This document shows positions 1-5,512 of a stretch of DNA of 20,775 nucleotides, in pieces. Under the pieces are notes generated by a model that was not told the origin of the DNA, did no database searches, and was given only the letters and a program-made list of their open reading frames with translations. The position numbers and the translations under genes are program-made. This DNA is from a virus, in IMG/VR virus record IMGVR_UViG_3300001460_000270, positions 1-20,775 of that record. One strand, given 5' to 3'. Position 1 is the first letter of the stretch. Every line of letters begins with the position of its first letter.

Positions 1-569
1 ACTCCGTTTATGACTACGCTGTCAAGCGTATCCATGAAGCTTTCCTTCACCTCGTAGTTTCCAGCACTGATTCGCTTCAGGTATTCGCTACGCTTGAAGT
101 TAGACTTTGCCTCGTCCTGCATGTCTTCCTCTATCTCTCGAAGTGAGCGGTCAACGTTGGCTAGGTACTGACTGGTGTGCTTCAGCTCATGGTTCAATAC
201 GTAGTCAATACGACTCAGTTCCGCCAAGAACGCTGACTTGTACCATACACGGCTGGGATTTGCTTCCCTGTATTCCCTGACAGCTAGCTTGAGAGGCGCG
301 TCTGTATCCCAGTCACTATCATTAAGTAGAGGCAGAGACTCCATTAGCTCCACGATATTGGGAAACTCTGCAATCAACGATAGCTTTACAGCTACCCTGT
401 ACTCTCGGAAATCTTTCCATATTTGCGGGACTCCGAATTGGTCTTTGGTCTTCTCCACCTCTTGCTTCAATACTGATAGCACGATAGATTGTCGTGACTC
501 GTTATCTCCCAAGAGCTTGCTCTCGATTTGCGCTAACGCTTCCTGTGGTGTGAATTTAGATTTACTCAT
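1..569 (-). CDS. Hypothetical protein, 3' end outside window
   Basis: An open frame of 189 codons starts with MSKSKFTPQEALAQ and runs without a stop off the left edge, so the C-terminus is missing. The visible part is charged and mostly helical in character, with many Glu, Lys and Leu residues. It has no signal peptide, no membrane segment and no motif I recognise. A stretch near residues 116-150 (DYVLNHELKHTSQYLANVDR and following acidic residues) looks amphipathic and could form a coiled coil. The HELKH string resembles a zinc-protease HExxH only superficially: the position after E is L followed by K, and no third ligand or known family context is evident. The start is the first ATG after the shared regulatory motif at 598-635. 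It is the downstream member of the leftward module. Function unknown. Confidence 0.8.
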   Translation of the reverse strand, partial: MSKSKFTPQEALAQIESKLLGDNESRQSIVLSVLKQEVEKTKDQFGVPQIWKDFREYRVAVKLSLIAEFPNIVELMESLPLLNDSDWDTDAPLKLAVREYREANPSRVWYKSAFLAELSRIDYVLNHELKHTSQYLANVDRSLREIEEDMQDEAKSNFKRSEYLKRISAGNYEVKESFMDTLDSVVING

Positions 570-597
570 GTCAATTAGATTAAAAGATTAAACTGCT

Positions 598-635
598 TCT
601 GTAGTAATAACGCGGCAGGTTTGCTGTTATTGTGC
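598..635 (-). promoter_or_regulatory. Two-part leftward motif (site A)
   Basis: Read on the minus strand this is CACAATAA, then 14 nt, then CGTTATTACTACAG, ending about 29 nt before the ATG at 569. The same arrangement occurs before at least five other genes in the window. The halves also form an inverted repeat (AATAAC and GTTATT), so a hairpin or a dimeric-protein site is possible as well as a promoter. The role is inferred from its repeated position. Confidence 0.5.
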
Positions 636-643
636 TTGTGTTG

Positions 644-817
644 TTAACGAAAGTTAATTAAGTCTCTTACGTTGTATGACTTGTCAAGTGCCTCAATCAC
701 AAGTAGTTGGGCCTCGTGGTCGGCATCGCTGAAAAATATGTATGCTTCTACAATCTCTTCTATCGACAGGTTTAGCTGTAGAAAGGGGTTCGGAGAATTG
801 TCAAACGGCTTGTTCAT
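644..817 (-). CDS. Small hypothetical acidic protein (57 aa)
   Basis: The frame encodes 57 residues beginning MNKPFDNSPNPFLQLNLS and ending NVRDLINFR. Its ATG overlaps the TGA stop of the upstream gene in an ATGA junction (814-817), the classic sign of translational coupling, which supports both frames. The middle (SIEEIVEAYIFFSDADHEAQLLVIEALDK, residues 18-46) reads as an amphipathic helix-turn-helix-like arrangement, but I cannot assign a fold. No membrane segment or metal-binding motif is seen. It is the second gene of a two-gene unit driven from site B. Function unknown. Confidence 0.7.
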   Translation of the reverse strand: MNKPFDNSPNPFLQLNLSIEEIVEAYIFFSDADHEAQLLVIEALDKSYNVRDLINFR

Positions 818-1197
818 GATGCTATGGATTGTGTACGAGTCCGTAGAATCTCATACGATTTCTTGTAGTCTCTGCTCAACAAAGTGCACTCCAGTCCCAG
901 CATGTCAAACGGATGACGCAGACCATACATATCCATAAGAGCCATAGCTGTTGGTACATCGCAGCTAAGGACCATATTCGGTGATTTGCCAGTCATTATG
1001 GTAAGGTGTACGTTGACCTTGGTTCGGAATCCACCTTTCTTGCATTCAAACTCCATCCTTGCGCTGACACCATCGACGTTGACTCCGGGCATGTTGGTGT
1101 AGAGTAGCCGAATGCTATCTCGAACCTTCATCTCCATAGGGGAGGGAACGAATCCTATAAGGCTAAAGTGTTGCTGTCTTCCTGTTGCTTTCATCAT
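814..1197 (-). CDS. Hypothetical protein (127 aa)
   Basis: A 127-residue protein starting MMKATGRQQHFSLIGFVPSP. Either of the first two Met codons could be the start; the first is taken. The composition is that of a soluble mixed alpha/beta protein, with alternating hydrophobic strands (VNVHLTIMTG, PNMVLSC) and three Cys residues (C52, C79, C103) that form no recognisable zinc site. It begins about 25 nt downstream of the two-part motif at 1222-1258 and ends in an ATGA overlap with the 57-residue gene. No family recognised. Confidence 0.75.
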   Translation of the reverse strand: MMKATGRQQHFSLIGFVPSPMEMKVRDSIRLLYTNMPGVNVDGVSARMEFECKKGGFRTKVNVHLTIMTGKSPNMVLSCDVPTAMALMDMYGLRHPFDMLGLECTLLSRDYKKSYEILRTRTQSIAS

Positions 1198-1221
1198 ATC
1201 TTAATGTGTTTAATTGAACCT

Positions 1222-1258
1222 CTATAGTAATAACGCAGGACTCTCCTTGTTATTGTGC
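1222..1258 (-). promoter_or_regulatory. Two-part leftward motif (site B)
   Basis: On the minus strand: GCACAATAA, 14 nt, CGTTATTACTATAGAG. It matches site A almost base for base in both halves and in spacing, while the 14-nt spacer differs. Inside the spacer AGGA-GAG-TCCT forms a second small inverted repeat, so the whole site could fold as a hairpin. It lies upstream of the gene starting at 1197. Confidence 0.5.
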
Positions 1259-1287
1259 GTAGTATGTGAACGAATGTTAACGCTCTC

Positions 1288-1353
1288 CTAGAGGCAATCG
1301 ACATAGTCAATCCACTCCAATCCGTATAACTCCTGTAGCTCCTCGATGCTCAT
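1288..1353 (-). CDS. Possible microprotein (21 aa) coupled to ArdC-like gene
   Basis: The frame MSIEELQELYGLEWIDYVDCL starts in an ATGA overlap with the stop of the antirestriction gene and ends with TAG. Its coupling to the upstream gene and its acidic, helix-forming composition suggest a real translated product. At 21 residues, however, it could be accidental. No function can be given. Confidence 0.4.
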   Translation of the reverse strand: MSIEELQELYGLEWIDYVDCL

Positions 1354-2270
1354 GATTCCTCTTTTTCGTCCAGCATGTAGTCCACAGCTTTCATCGCTTT
1401 GGTCGCGGCTGACAGGGCCATCTTTGGCTTATCCTTTAGCTCTTTAACCCATCCATTGATATATGCCTGACTATTCTGCTCATCATCCTTTGGGCTGATT
1501 CCAGTGAGGCCCACAAGGAACTGACTCCCAATCTCAGCAACTAACTCCTCCTTGGAGTACGCATCACTTCCGAATGCTGCAACCTTGTCTAGTCGCTTCA
1601 AGATTGTTTCGTGTCCAGTGCTGTGAACCAGCTCATGGAACAAGGTCTTGTAGTAATCGTCGTTGGTGACGAACGTCTCTGGATTCGGCATCTGCACATG
1701 GTGACGTGACGGAACGTAGAACGCACGCTCTCCTCCATGAGACAGGCTTGGACGATTGTCCTTCGGGTACTGCTCTTTGTAAACTCTCTCAGCCTTGTCA
1801 ATCGGTGTGAATTCGCCCACACCTTCGACTGGAGCAACAGGCTTGCGTCTCGGCTCAATGTCATCACACTGGGCGATGTTGAATACGTTCCAAGAGCGAG
1901 GAGTGAAAATCTTGTCGTACTTCATGCCGTTCGGGATATCCTGATGCTTTCGGTAGAACTTGCCGTCCTCTCCACGGAATACGATGTTCCAGAAGACAAT
2001 CCATGTGCCTGACTCTCCCTTGCGAACCTGCCCCCCCTTGGCAACAGCTTGCTTGTATGTCAACCACTCGTTGTGCGGATACTCATGCTCCATCTGCTCT
2101 ACGCATAGGAACAGGGTGTTGACTCCCTTGTACGCCTTGCCAGTCGAGTTATTGATTGGAGACATCATGCCGTCACCTCCGCTCCAAGGACGAAACCACT
2201 GGAGACCTTTTGACTCCAAACCTTCTACGATTCGGTCAGTCACTTTCTTATAAATATCTACTTTAGCCAT
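1350..2270 (-). CDS. ArdC-like antirestriction protein with metallopeptidase domain
   Basis: The 306-residue protein has the two-part layout of the ArdC family. An N-terminal ssDNA-binding-type domain (about residues 3-135) carries the family pattern W-x-RPW, then PxNxxTGKxYxGVN and later WNVFNIAQC. A C-terminal zincin-like peptidase domain (about 155-300) carries FYVPSRHHVQMPNPETF and HELVH at 212-216, where H212 and H216 would bind zinc and E213 would be catalytic; EELVAE near 241-246 supplies the likely third ligand. Family members on plasmids and phages bind DNA and protect incoming DNA from host restriction. By analogy this protein would act in the cytoplasm early in infection. Length is normal for the family and all key residues are present. 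It is preceded by the two-part motif at 2313-2349. Confidence 0.9.
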   Translation of the reverse strand: MAKVDIYKKVTDRIVEGLESKGLQWFRPWSGGDGMMSPINNSTGKAYKGVNTLFLCVEQMEHEYPHNEWLTYKQAVAKGGQVRKGESGTWIVFWNIVFRGEDGKFYRKHQDIPNGMKYDKIFTPRSWNVFNIAQCDDIEPRRKPVAPVEGVGEFTPIDKAERVYKEQYPKDNRPSLSHGGERAFYVPSRHHVQMPNPETFVTNDDYYKTLFHELVHSTGHETILKRLDKVAAFGSDAYSKEELVAEIGSQFLVGLTGISPKDDEQNSQAYINGWVKELKDKPKMALSAATKAMKAVDYMLDEKEES

Positions 2271-2312
2271 GCTCTTTCAATTTGTGGGGAGACTGGATTG
2301 CCTCCCCTGTTT

Positions 2313-2349
2313 CTATAATGTTAACGCTCCTCAATCTCACTTTATTGTG
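2313..2349 (-). promoter_or_regulatory. Two-part leftward motif (site C)
   Basis: On the minus strand: CACAATAA, 15 nt, CGTTAACATTATAG, about 43 nt before the ATG of the ArdC-like gene. The first half lies inside the last codons of the upstream gene (2337-2663), so the motif is conserved even where it overlaps coding sequence. A GGGGAG/CTCCCC inverted repeat sits further downstream in the 5' leader. Confidence 0.5.
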
Positions 2350-2663
2350 TGGTCATGCATGCTTTCGTCAATCAGTCTCGGTGCTTTCATGGTAGAGCAG
2401 TACATCGGCTCAAATCCTTCTTGCCCTTCGAATGAGTTGTAAACGTATCCGGCTGCAACCAATGAACCGAGAACGCCTTTCTCCTCTGGTGTGAGTCCTG
2501 TGCCGTCGAATTCGCTGTAACCCATTCCGATTCCGTCGTTTTCTCCTTCTTGAATATCCTTGAGCATTGCTCTTTGTCGCTGAGTCATTTCACTATCATT
2601 TTTAATGTTTTCCAGTGCCATCGCTTCAATGCACACCAAACTAACGTTGTCATCAATCCACAT
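2337..2663 (-). CDS. Hypothetical protein (108 aa)
   Basis: A 108-residue acidic protein beginning MWIDDNVSLVCIEAMALENIK. A later Met (residue 15) is an alternative start, but the longer form fits the position of the upstream leader. The segment LTPEEKGVLGSLVAAGYVYNSF (about residues 57-78) resembles the helix-turn-strand of small winged-helix or MarR-like phage proteins. That is only a resemblance, because no full domain can be traced. No membrane segment. It follows site D, and its last codons contain half of site C. Function unknown. Confidence 0.7.
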   Translation of the reverse strand: MWIDDNVSLVCIEAMALENIKNDSEMTQRQRAMLKDIQEGENDGIGMGYSEFDGTGLTPEEKGVLGSLVAAGYVYNSFEGQEGFEPMYCSTMKAPRLIDESMHDHTIK

Positions 2664-2689
2664 TTTCTATCGGGGTTTTAGTTATACAG

Positions 2690-2720
2690 CTATAACGGAT
2701 TCAACATTTACTTTATTGTG
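2690..2720 (-). promoter_or_regulatory. Two-part leftward motif (site D)
   Basis: On the minus strand: GCACAATAA, 15 nt, CGTTATAG, followed by a perfect inverted repeat GTTATA-GCTG-TATAAC. CAATAA of the first half also supplies the TAA stop of the upstream gene. It lies 27-57 nt before the ATG at 2663. Confidence 0.5.
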
Positions 2721-3201
2721 CAGAGCCCAATCTAATTTGCGCCGCGCTCCGTGCGTGGCTAGGCATAAGGTCCTTAAGGCGGTCCAGTATCGCCTCGAAT
2801 TCAGACTGCAATGCATCCAGTTTAGCCTGTGCGATATCAATGGCTTCCTGAGCCTCGAACCGCTCACTTGGAGTAGTGCAAACATCCTTGACGCTGCGCA
2901 TGAAGCGCCGCTCAAGTAACGCGTCTTCGTATGCGTCTTGATTGTCCTCACGAGCCTCCTTCAACAGGACGCGCTCAACGTTCTCCTTGCACTCTCTCAA
3001 GGTCAATCCTCCAGCGAACATCTCGCTGTCATTGTCCTCGTATGCAGTGTACTCCTTGAGCACTTCGTCCTTTGCGATGAACATCTTGAATTCACCATCG
3101 ACGAATACGTCGGTGACCTTCTGCTGGATGACTCCGTATCCCGCGGCTCTCAGGTCCATCGTGTTGATGCCTCTCTTGAATGTGATGTTTAACTTACTCA
3201 T
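2713..3201 (-). CDS. Hypothetical protein (162 aa), C-terminal coiled coil likely
   Basis: The protein starts MSKLNITFKRGINTMDLRAAGYG. The first 65 residues alternate strands and turns (KVTDVFVDGEFKMFIAKDEVLKEYTAYED). The rest is strongly helical and charged; residues about 115-152 (EAQEAIDIAQAKLDALQSEF and following) have regular hydrophobic spacing that suggests a coiled coil. A short CxxxxE run around residues 90-95 is not a metal site. It is the most upstream gene of the leftward module, beside the divergence region, and therefore is likely to be among the first expressed. No family recognised. Confidence 0.75.
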   Translation of the reverse strand: MSKLNITFKRGINTMDLRAAGYGVIQQKVTDVFVDGEFKMFIAKDEVLKEYTAYEDNDSEMFAGGLTLRECKENVERVLLKEAREDNQDAYEDALLERRFMRSVKDVCTTPSERFEAQEAIDIAQAKLDALQSEFEAILDRLKDLMPSHARSAAQIRLGSAQ

Positions 3202-3634
3202 TATCAGTGTGTTAGGGGTTATGTTATATCTATTTAGCTATCGCGTTACAGGTTCTATAACGGATATCAATCTTGTTCTAGTATCCAGTACTTGCCAACA
3301 GATGTTAACATCCCACACATGGGTAGTACTATATGATTGACTAACGCAAGGGGGATGATTGTACCTGAGGTCTTCGGTGCTCGATAGTGAATCGATTCCA
3401 TCTGTCATTGGTTGGCGTATCCCTTAGGTTGATATAGATGCGATGTGCTCACCGGATAGGCTGGACCAAAAAGCCAAAACATTTAGCGCAACCCTGAGAA
3501 AGTTTGTGGGGGTGGGTCTGTGCAATGCGTTTCGGTTTGCTCAGCCAATCGTCCCTATGTATGTATAATCCCACTAGTAAACATTACTCCCAAAAAAACC
3601 GGGTGTAGCTGTATCATCAATTAAAAGAAATGTG
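3202..3634. other. Non-coding divergence region
   Basis: This stretch separates the leftward module from the rightward genes and has no convincing gene on either strand. Visible elements are a CGTTATAG half-motif reading leftward (3255-3262), like site D but without a matching CACAATAA half; a perfect 10-bp palindrome GAATCGATTC (3389-3398); a G-rich run near 3508-3524; and an A-rich run near 3592-3599. A regulatory hub, a replication origin or a packaging site would all be plausible at such a strand switch, but none is shown by a recognisable iteron or origin sequence. Confidence 0.4.
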
Positions 3635-3642
3635 TATTTTTG
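3635..3642 (+). promoter_or_regulatory. TAnnTTTG -7 element, leaderless type
   Basis: TATTTTTG matches the Bacteroidota -7 consensus TAnnTTTG. It ends exactly 4 nt before the ATG at 3647. In this class transcription starts a few nt after the box, so the mRNA would begin at or next to the start codon. No clear -33 TTTG is seen. Confidence 0.55.
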
Positions 3643-3646
3643 CGTG

Positions 3647-3739
3647 ATGATTTTTTTAGCATATAGCATACTTGGAGCTTACACTTTCTTCGCATTCAAG
3701 TGGACAGTTGAATTCATACTAAACAGGAAAAGGACTTGA
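3647..3739 (+). CDS. Membrane microprotein (30 aa)
   Basis: The frame encodes MIFLAYSILGAYTFFAFKWT followed by VEFILNRKRT. Residues 2-17 are hydrophobic and aromatic, enough for one membrane span, and the C-terminus is basic (NRKRT), predicting N-out/C-in topology. The ATG lies 4 nt after a TAnnTTTG box, the same spacing as three longer genes in the window. That shared spacing is the main reason to accept such a short frame. Small phage membrane proteins of this kind can be holin-like, lysis-regulating or superinfection-exclusion factors. No specific role can be assigned here. Confidence 0.6.
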   Translation: MIFLAYSILGAYTFFAFKWTVEFILNRKRT

Positions 3740-3766
3740 CTTTGTCATTTTTTTCGTGTAACTTCG
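3736..3766 (+). promoter_or_regulatory. Probable promoter for structured leader
   Basis: TTGAC (3736-3740) is followed 18-20 nt later by TAACTTCG (3759-3766), one mismatch from TAnnTTTG. Spacing fits the Bacteroidota -33/-7 arrangement. It overlaps the end of the membrane microprotein gene. Start of transcription would be near 3770. Confidence 0.45.
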
Positions 3767-3923
3767 CATCAGCTTAGCGAACGAACGAACATCTTCGAAT
3801 GCTTGCGGTGGCCGCATTCAAGAGTTCTTTAGATAGCTCCCAGCATTTTTATAAACTCGGCTATCATAATCGTATTAACTAAGTACGTGAGAAGAGGATG
3901 CTTGTGCCCTAACCCCAGATACT
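3767..3923 (+). ncRNA. Possible structured leader or small RNA
   Basis: About 155 nt between a probable promoter and the ATG at 3924. It holds GAAC repeated three times (3779-3790), a hairpin with GAATGC/GCATTC ends and an alternative inner stem GCGG-TGG-CCGC (about 3797-3819), and a second pair GATAGC/GCTATC. A 27-codon frame starting MLAVAAFKSS (3799-3882) overlaps both hairpins and may be an upstream reading frame. Such a long leader contrasts with the leaderless neighbours. It could be a regulatory leader of the 43-residue gene or a free RNA ending at the terminator at 4087-4116. No known RNA family recognised. Confidence 0.3.
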
Positions 3924-4055
3924 ATGAAAGAAGAAGAGTTCGACATATCATTCCTTGACCCTAAGAAGCTTAAAGAGTCAGAAGACAAACTAGAGAGCGG
4001 AGAGATTACCTGTAACATAGATTCCCCAGAGGACTGCGAGAGCTGTAGTGGCTAA
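3924..4055 (+). CDS. Small acidic Cys-containing protein (43 aa)
   Basis: The frame encodes MKEEEFDISFLDPKKLKESE and ends with a Cys-rich tail, ITCNIDSPEDCESCSG, holding three cysteines in C-x7-C-x2-C spacing. The tail could bind a metal or form a disulfide, but there are too few ligands for a classical zinc finger. The protein is highly acidic. It sits between the structured leader and a strong terminator, so it is probably transcribed alone. Function unknown; start is the first ATG of the frame. Confidence 0.6.
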   Translation: MKEEEFDISFLDPKKLKESEDKLESGEITCNIDSPEDCESCSG

Positions 4056-4086
4056 TCTCCTATAATTCATTTGGTTAGATAGGGAG

Positions 4087-4116
4087 GGGGATTGGCATTT
4101 GCCGGTCCCTTTCTTT
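4087..4116 (+). terminator. Rho-independent terminator
   Basis: GGGGATTGGC (4087-4096), loop ATTT, and GCCGGTCCCT (4101-4110) form a 10-bp stem with three G-U pairs, followed by the T-rich tract TTTCTTT. It closes the short transcript carrying the 43-residue gene, only a few nt before the next promoter box. Confidence 0.7.
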
Positions 4117-4118
4117 AT

Positions 4119-4126
4119 TACTTTTG
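4119..4126 (+). promoter_or_regulatory. TAnnTTTG -7 element, leaderless type
   Basis: TACTTTTG matches the consensus and ends 4 nt before the ATG at 4131. A TTTG at 4098-4101, inside the loop and stem of the preceding terminator, lies 17 nt upstream and may act as the -33 element. Confidence 0.6.
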
Positions 4127-4130
4127 TAGC

Positions 4131-4337
4131 ATGGACACATTGACGCAATTTGAAATGATTATCATTGCGGGTTCGATAGTTGGTACGTGGATTAAACACA
4201 GCTCCGATTACGCGCATCTGAAGGGAAGAGTGATTGCACTTGAGAATGATAACGGGGAGATGAAGGAGGACGTAAAGCAATTGCTCAGAGAGGTCCAAGA
4301 GCTGAAAGTTTTGTTGGCTAAGAACCAACTACAATAA
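4131..4337 (+). CDS. Small membrane protein with coiled coil (68 aa)
   Basis: Starting at the ATG 4 nt after the TAnnTTTG box gives MDTLTQFEMIIIAGSIVGTW and so on; a longer frame starting upstream at 4092 would run through the terminator and promoter and is rejected. Residues 8-21 (MIIIAGSIVGTWI) form one membrane segment. Residues 30-62 (LKGRVIALENDNGEMKEDVK onward) have heptad-like Leu/Val spacing typical of a coiled coil. Small phage proteins with this layout occur near lysis genes, some as spanin- or holin-like proteins, but the layout alone does not prove that. The transglycosylase gene lies 2.3 kb downstream. Confidence 0.7.
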   Translation: MDTLTQFEMIIIAGSIVGTWIKHSSDYAHLKGRVIALENDNGEMKEDVKQLLREVQELKVLLAKNQLQ

Positions 4338-4359
4338 CCCACAGCTAATTACGTTATAG
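4331..4359 (+). promoter_or_regulatory. Two-part motif in rightward orientation (site F)
   Basis: ACAATAA (4331-4337), 14 nt, CGTTATAG (4352-4359), then GTCT and the ATG at 4364. Both halves and the spacing match the sites before the leftward genes, but here on the plus strand and again in front of a gene start. CAATAA also supplies the TAA stop of the previous gene, as in site D. Confidence 0.55.
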
Positions 4360-4363
4360 GTCT

Positions 4364-4630
4364 ATGAAAGACCCTATCCATCTTTGTGATGTCGTATTGT
4401 TTGACGGCAAATCCAAGCGCGAGTATAAATTACGTGACGTTGTTCTAGCCGGAAACGATAAGAGTTTGATATGGCAATCGGACATACATCGTAATAGACT
4501 CATACAACTTGCGTTCAAAACCCCCTCCAAAGTAAAGACCCAGCGAAACAACATGCGTCTCTATATAAAGGATATTGATTTTAAAAAATATATCTCTGAT
4601 TCAAACCATAATTGGGGACTCAGTAAATAA
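4364..4630 (+). CDS. Hypothetical basic protein (88 aa)
   Basis: An 88-residue protein beginning MKDPIHLCDVVLFDGKSKREYKL with many Lys and Arg residues. The first 60 residues alternate strands (DVVLFDGKSKREYKLRDVVL) in a small beta-barrel-like pattern; the end (MRLYIKDIDFKKYISDSNHN) is less regular. No known motif. It is the only rightward gene preceded by the two-part motif typical of the leftward module, so it may be expressed with those genes and not with the structural genes around it. Function unknown. Confidence 0.7.
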   Translation: MKDPIHLCDVVLFDGKSKREYKLRDVVLAGNDKSLIWQSDIHRNRLIQLAFKTPSKVKTQRNNMRLYIKDIDFKKYISDSNHNWGLSK

Positions 4631-4631
4631 T

Positions 4632-4639
4632 TATATTTG
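4632..4639 (+). promoter_or_regulatory. TAnnTTTG -7 element, leaderless type
   Basis: TATATTTG, exactly 4 nt before the ATG at 4644. A TTGG at 4612-4615 is a weak -33 candidate. Confidence 0.6.
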
Positions 4640-4643
4640 TGCC

Positions 4644-4895
4644 ATGCAATACAAACGGGCACAGAAGGGAGCGAAGGTAAAGGGTGACCCAATCACCAAA
4701 GAGTCTAACCTAAAGGACATGGCGGTTCACATGGGCAAAGCCTTCCCTGATACAGCTATACCTGATAAGGTAATGCAGGGTTATGCTATGACATGGTTAC
4801 TTAGTGGTCGCAAAGATGACGCACTAAAAGCTGTTATTGCTCAGGAGAAGAAGCGTCAGTCAAAGGGATTACCCGCACCTAATATGAAATCATGA
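4644..4895 (+). CDS. Hypothetical basic protein (83 aa)
   Basis: The chosen start is the ATG 4 nt after the TAnnTTTG box, giving MQYKRAQKGAKVKGDPITKE; a longer frame from 4575 would overlap the previous gene and the promoter. The N-terminal 20 residues are very basic. The remainder (NLKDMAVHMGKAFPDTAIPD, then KVMQGYAMTWLLSGRKDDALKAVIAQEKKRQ) is helical. It starts a three-gene series in which successive frames overlap (ATGA at 4892; 11 nt at 5070), so the products are probably made together. No family recognised; a nucleic-acid-binding or virion role is possible because of the charge. Confidence 0.75.
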   Translation: MQYKRAQKGAKVKGDPITKESNLKDMAVHMGKAFPDTAIPDKVMQGYAMTWLLSGRKDDALKAVIAQEKKRQSKGLPAPNMKS

Positions 4896-5080
4896 AGACA
4901 GCTAAAAAATCAGAGAGAGGTAAATTAAAAGTTTCCTCAAAGAAAGTAGATGTACCATCCCCATCTGGATATCACTGGATGGAGGAGCAGGGTAGATACT
5001 ATTTAATGGAGGGGGATGATAATTCGCACCCCGGAGCTGTAGAGAAGGCATCGTTTAAGATAGCTACTCATGGCAAGTAA
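4892..5080 (+). CDS. Hypothetical protein (62 aa)
   Basis: A 62-residue protein, basic at the N-terminus (MKTAKKSERGKLKVSSKKVD) and acidic-to-neutral later, with the aromatic segment GYHWMEEQGRYYLMEGDDNS. It is coupled to the upstream gene by an ATGA overlap and overlaps the next gene by 11 nt. No motif recognised. Confidence 0.7.
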   Translation: MKTAKKSERGKLKVSSKKVDVPSPSGYHWMEEQGRYYLMEGDDNSHPGAVEKASFKIATHGK

Positions 5081-5492
5081 GAGAAAACAGTCGTATAAGT
5101 TGGGACTACCAACGAAGTATACCGACCCCGGACAGGGTAAAGAAATCAAAGCCACTGTAGAGGAGGATGCCGACAACAAGAAGAAGATGGCGAAGGACTA
5201 CAAGTCTGGCAAGCGTATCAAGCTATCTCTATTTAAGAAGCGAGTAGAGGCGAAGACAGGTACTAAAGTAAAGGCTAAGCCAATTAGTTCAGCAACTTCG
5301 TCTACGCTACAAAAGAAAGCCAAGAGTTCCGGAATTTCTTTCGGAACCCTAAAGCAAGTTTACCGACGTGGGCAGGGTGCTTGGCTTTCGTCTGGCTCAA
5401 GGAGAGGTGCGCCAATGGCAGCTTGGGCAATGGGCAGGGTCAACAGCTACATAAAGGGTTCTCGTAAACACGACACAGATTTAAGAAGTTAA
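5070..5492 (+). CDS. DUF5824-like phage protein
   Basis: A 140-residue, strongly basic protein. The first 85 residues are Lys-rich and low in complexity. The last 55 form a recognisable domain: SGISFGTLKQVYRRGQGAWL, then a Gly/Ser turn, AAWAMGRVNSYI and a final KHDTDLR. This arrangement (G-S/T-x-x-TL-K-x-V-Y-x-R-G, W-A-x-x-RV-x-S, ending D-x-DLR) matches my memory of DUF5824 proteins encoded beside structural genes of many aquatic phages. The family has no proven biochemical role that I know of. Last gene of an overlapping three-gene series. Confidence 0.7.
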   Translation: MASKRKQSYKLGLPTKYTDPGQGKEIKATVEEDADNKKKMAKDYKSGKRIKLSLFKKRVEAKTGTKVKAKPISSATSSTLQKKAKSSGISFGTLKQVYRRGQGAWLSSGSRRGAPMAAWAMGRVNSYIKGSRKHDTDLRS

Positions 5493-5500
5493 ACAACAAC

Positions 5501-5508
5501 TATATTTG
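5501..5508 (+). promoter_or_regulatory. TAnnTTTG -7 element, leaderless type
   Basis: TATATTTG, exactly 4 nt before the ATG at 5513. No good -33 element is seen upstream. Confidence 0.6.
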
Positions 5509-5512
5509 CGAT

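Noticed and set aside
116-210. HELKH string in the partial protein as a zinc-protease motif
   Set aside because: No third ligand or domain context, and the surrounding sequence is a charged helix.
238-591. Rightward 117-codon frame opposite the partial gene at the left edge
   Set aside because: Ser-rich shadow; the leftward frame is open through the edge and has the expected upstream motif.
2942-3340. Rightward 132-codon frame opposite the 162-residue gene
   Set aside because: Serine-rich antisense shadow of a well-placed leftward gene.
3238-3408. Leftward 56-codon frame starting MTDGIDSLSS in the divergence region
   Set aside because: No start signal, odd composition (scattered Trp, Cys, His), and it runs through the CGTTATAG element before the gene at 3201. 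Possible but unsupported.
3738-3752. Possible terminator TGAC-TTT-GTCA followed by seven Ts
   Set aside because: Stem of only 4 bp, and the sequence fits better as the upstream part of a promoter.
3891-3912. GAAGAGG-ATG followed by a 4-codon frame ending in TAA just before the gene at 3924
   Set aside because: Too short to judge; the purine run is likely chance in a genome that mostly lacks such sites.
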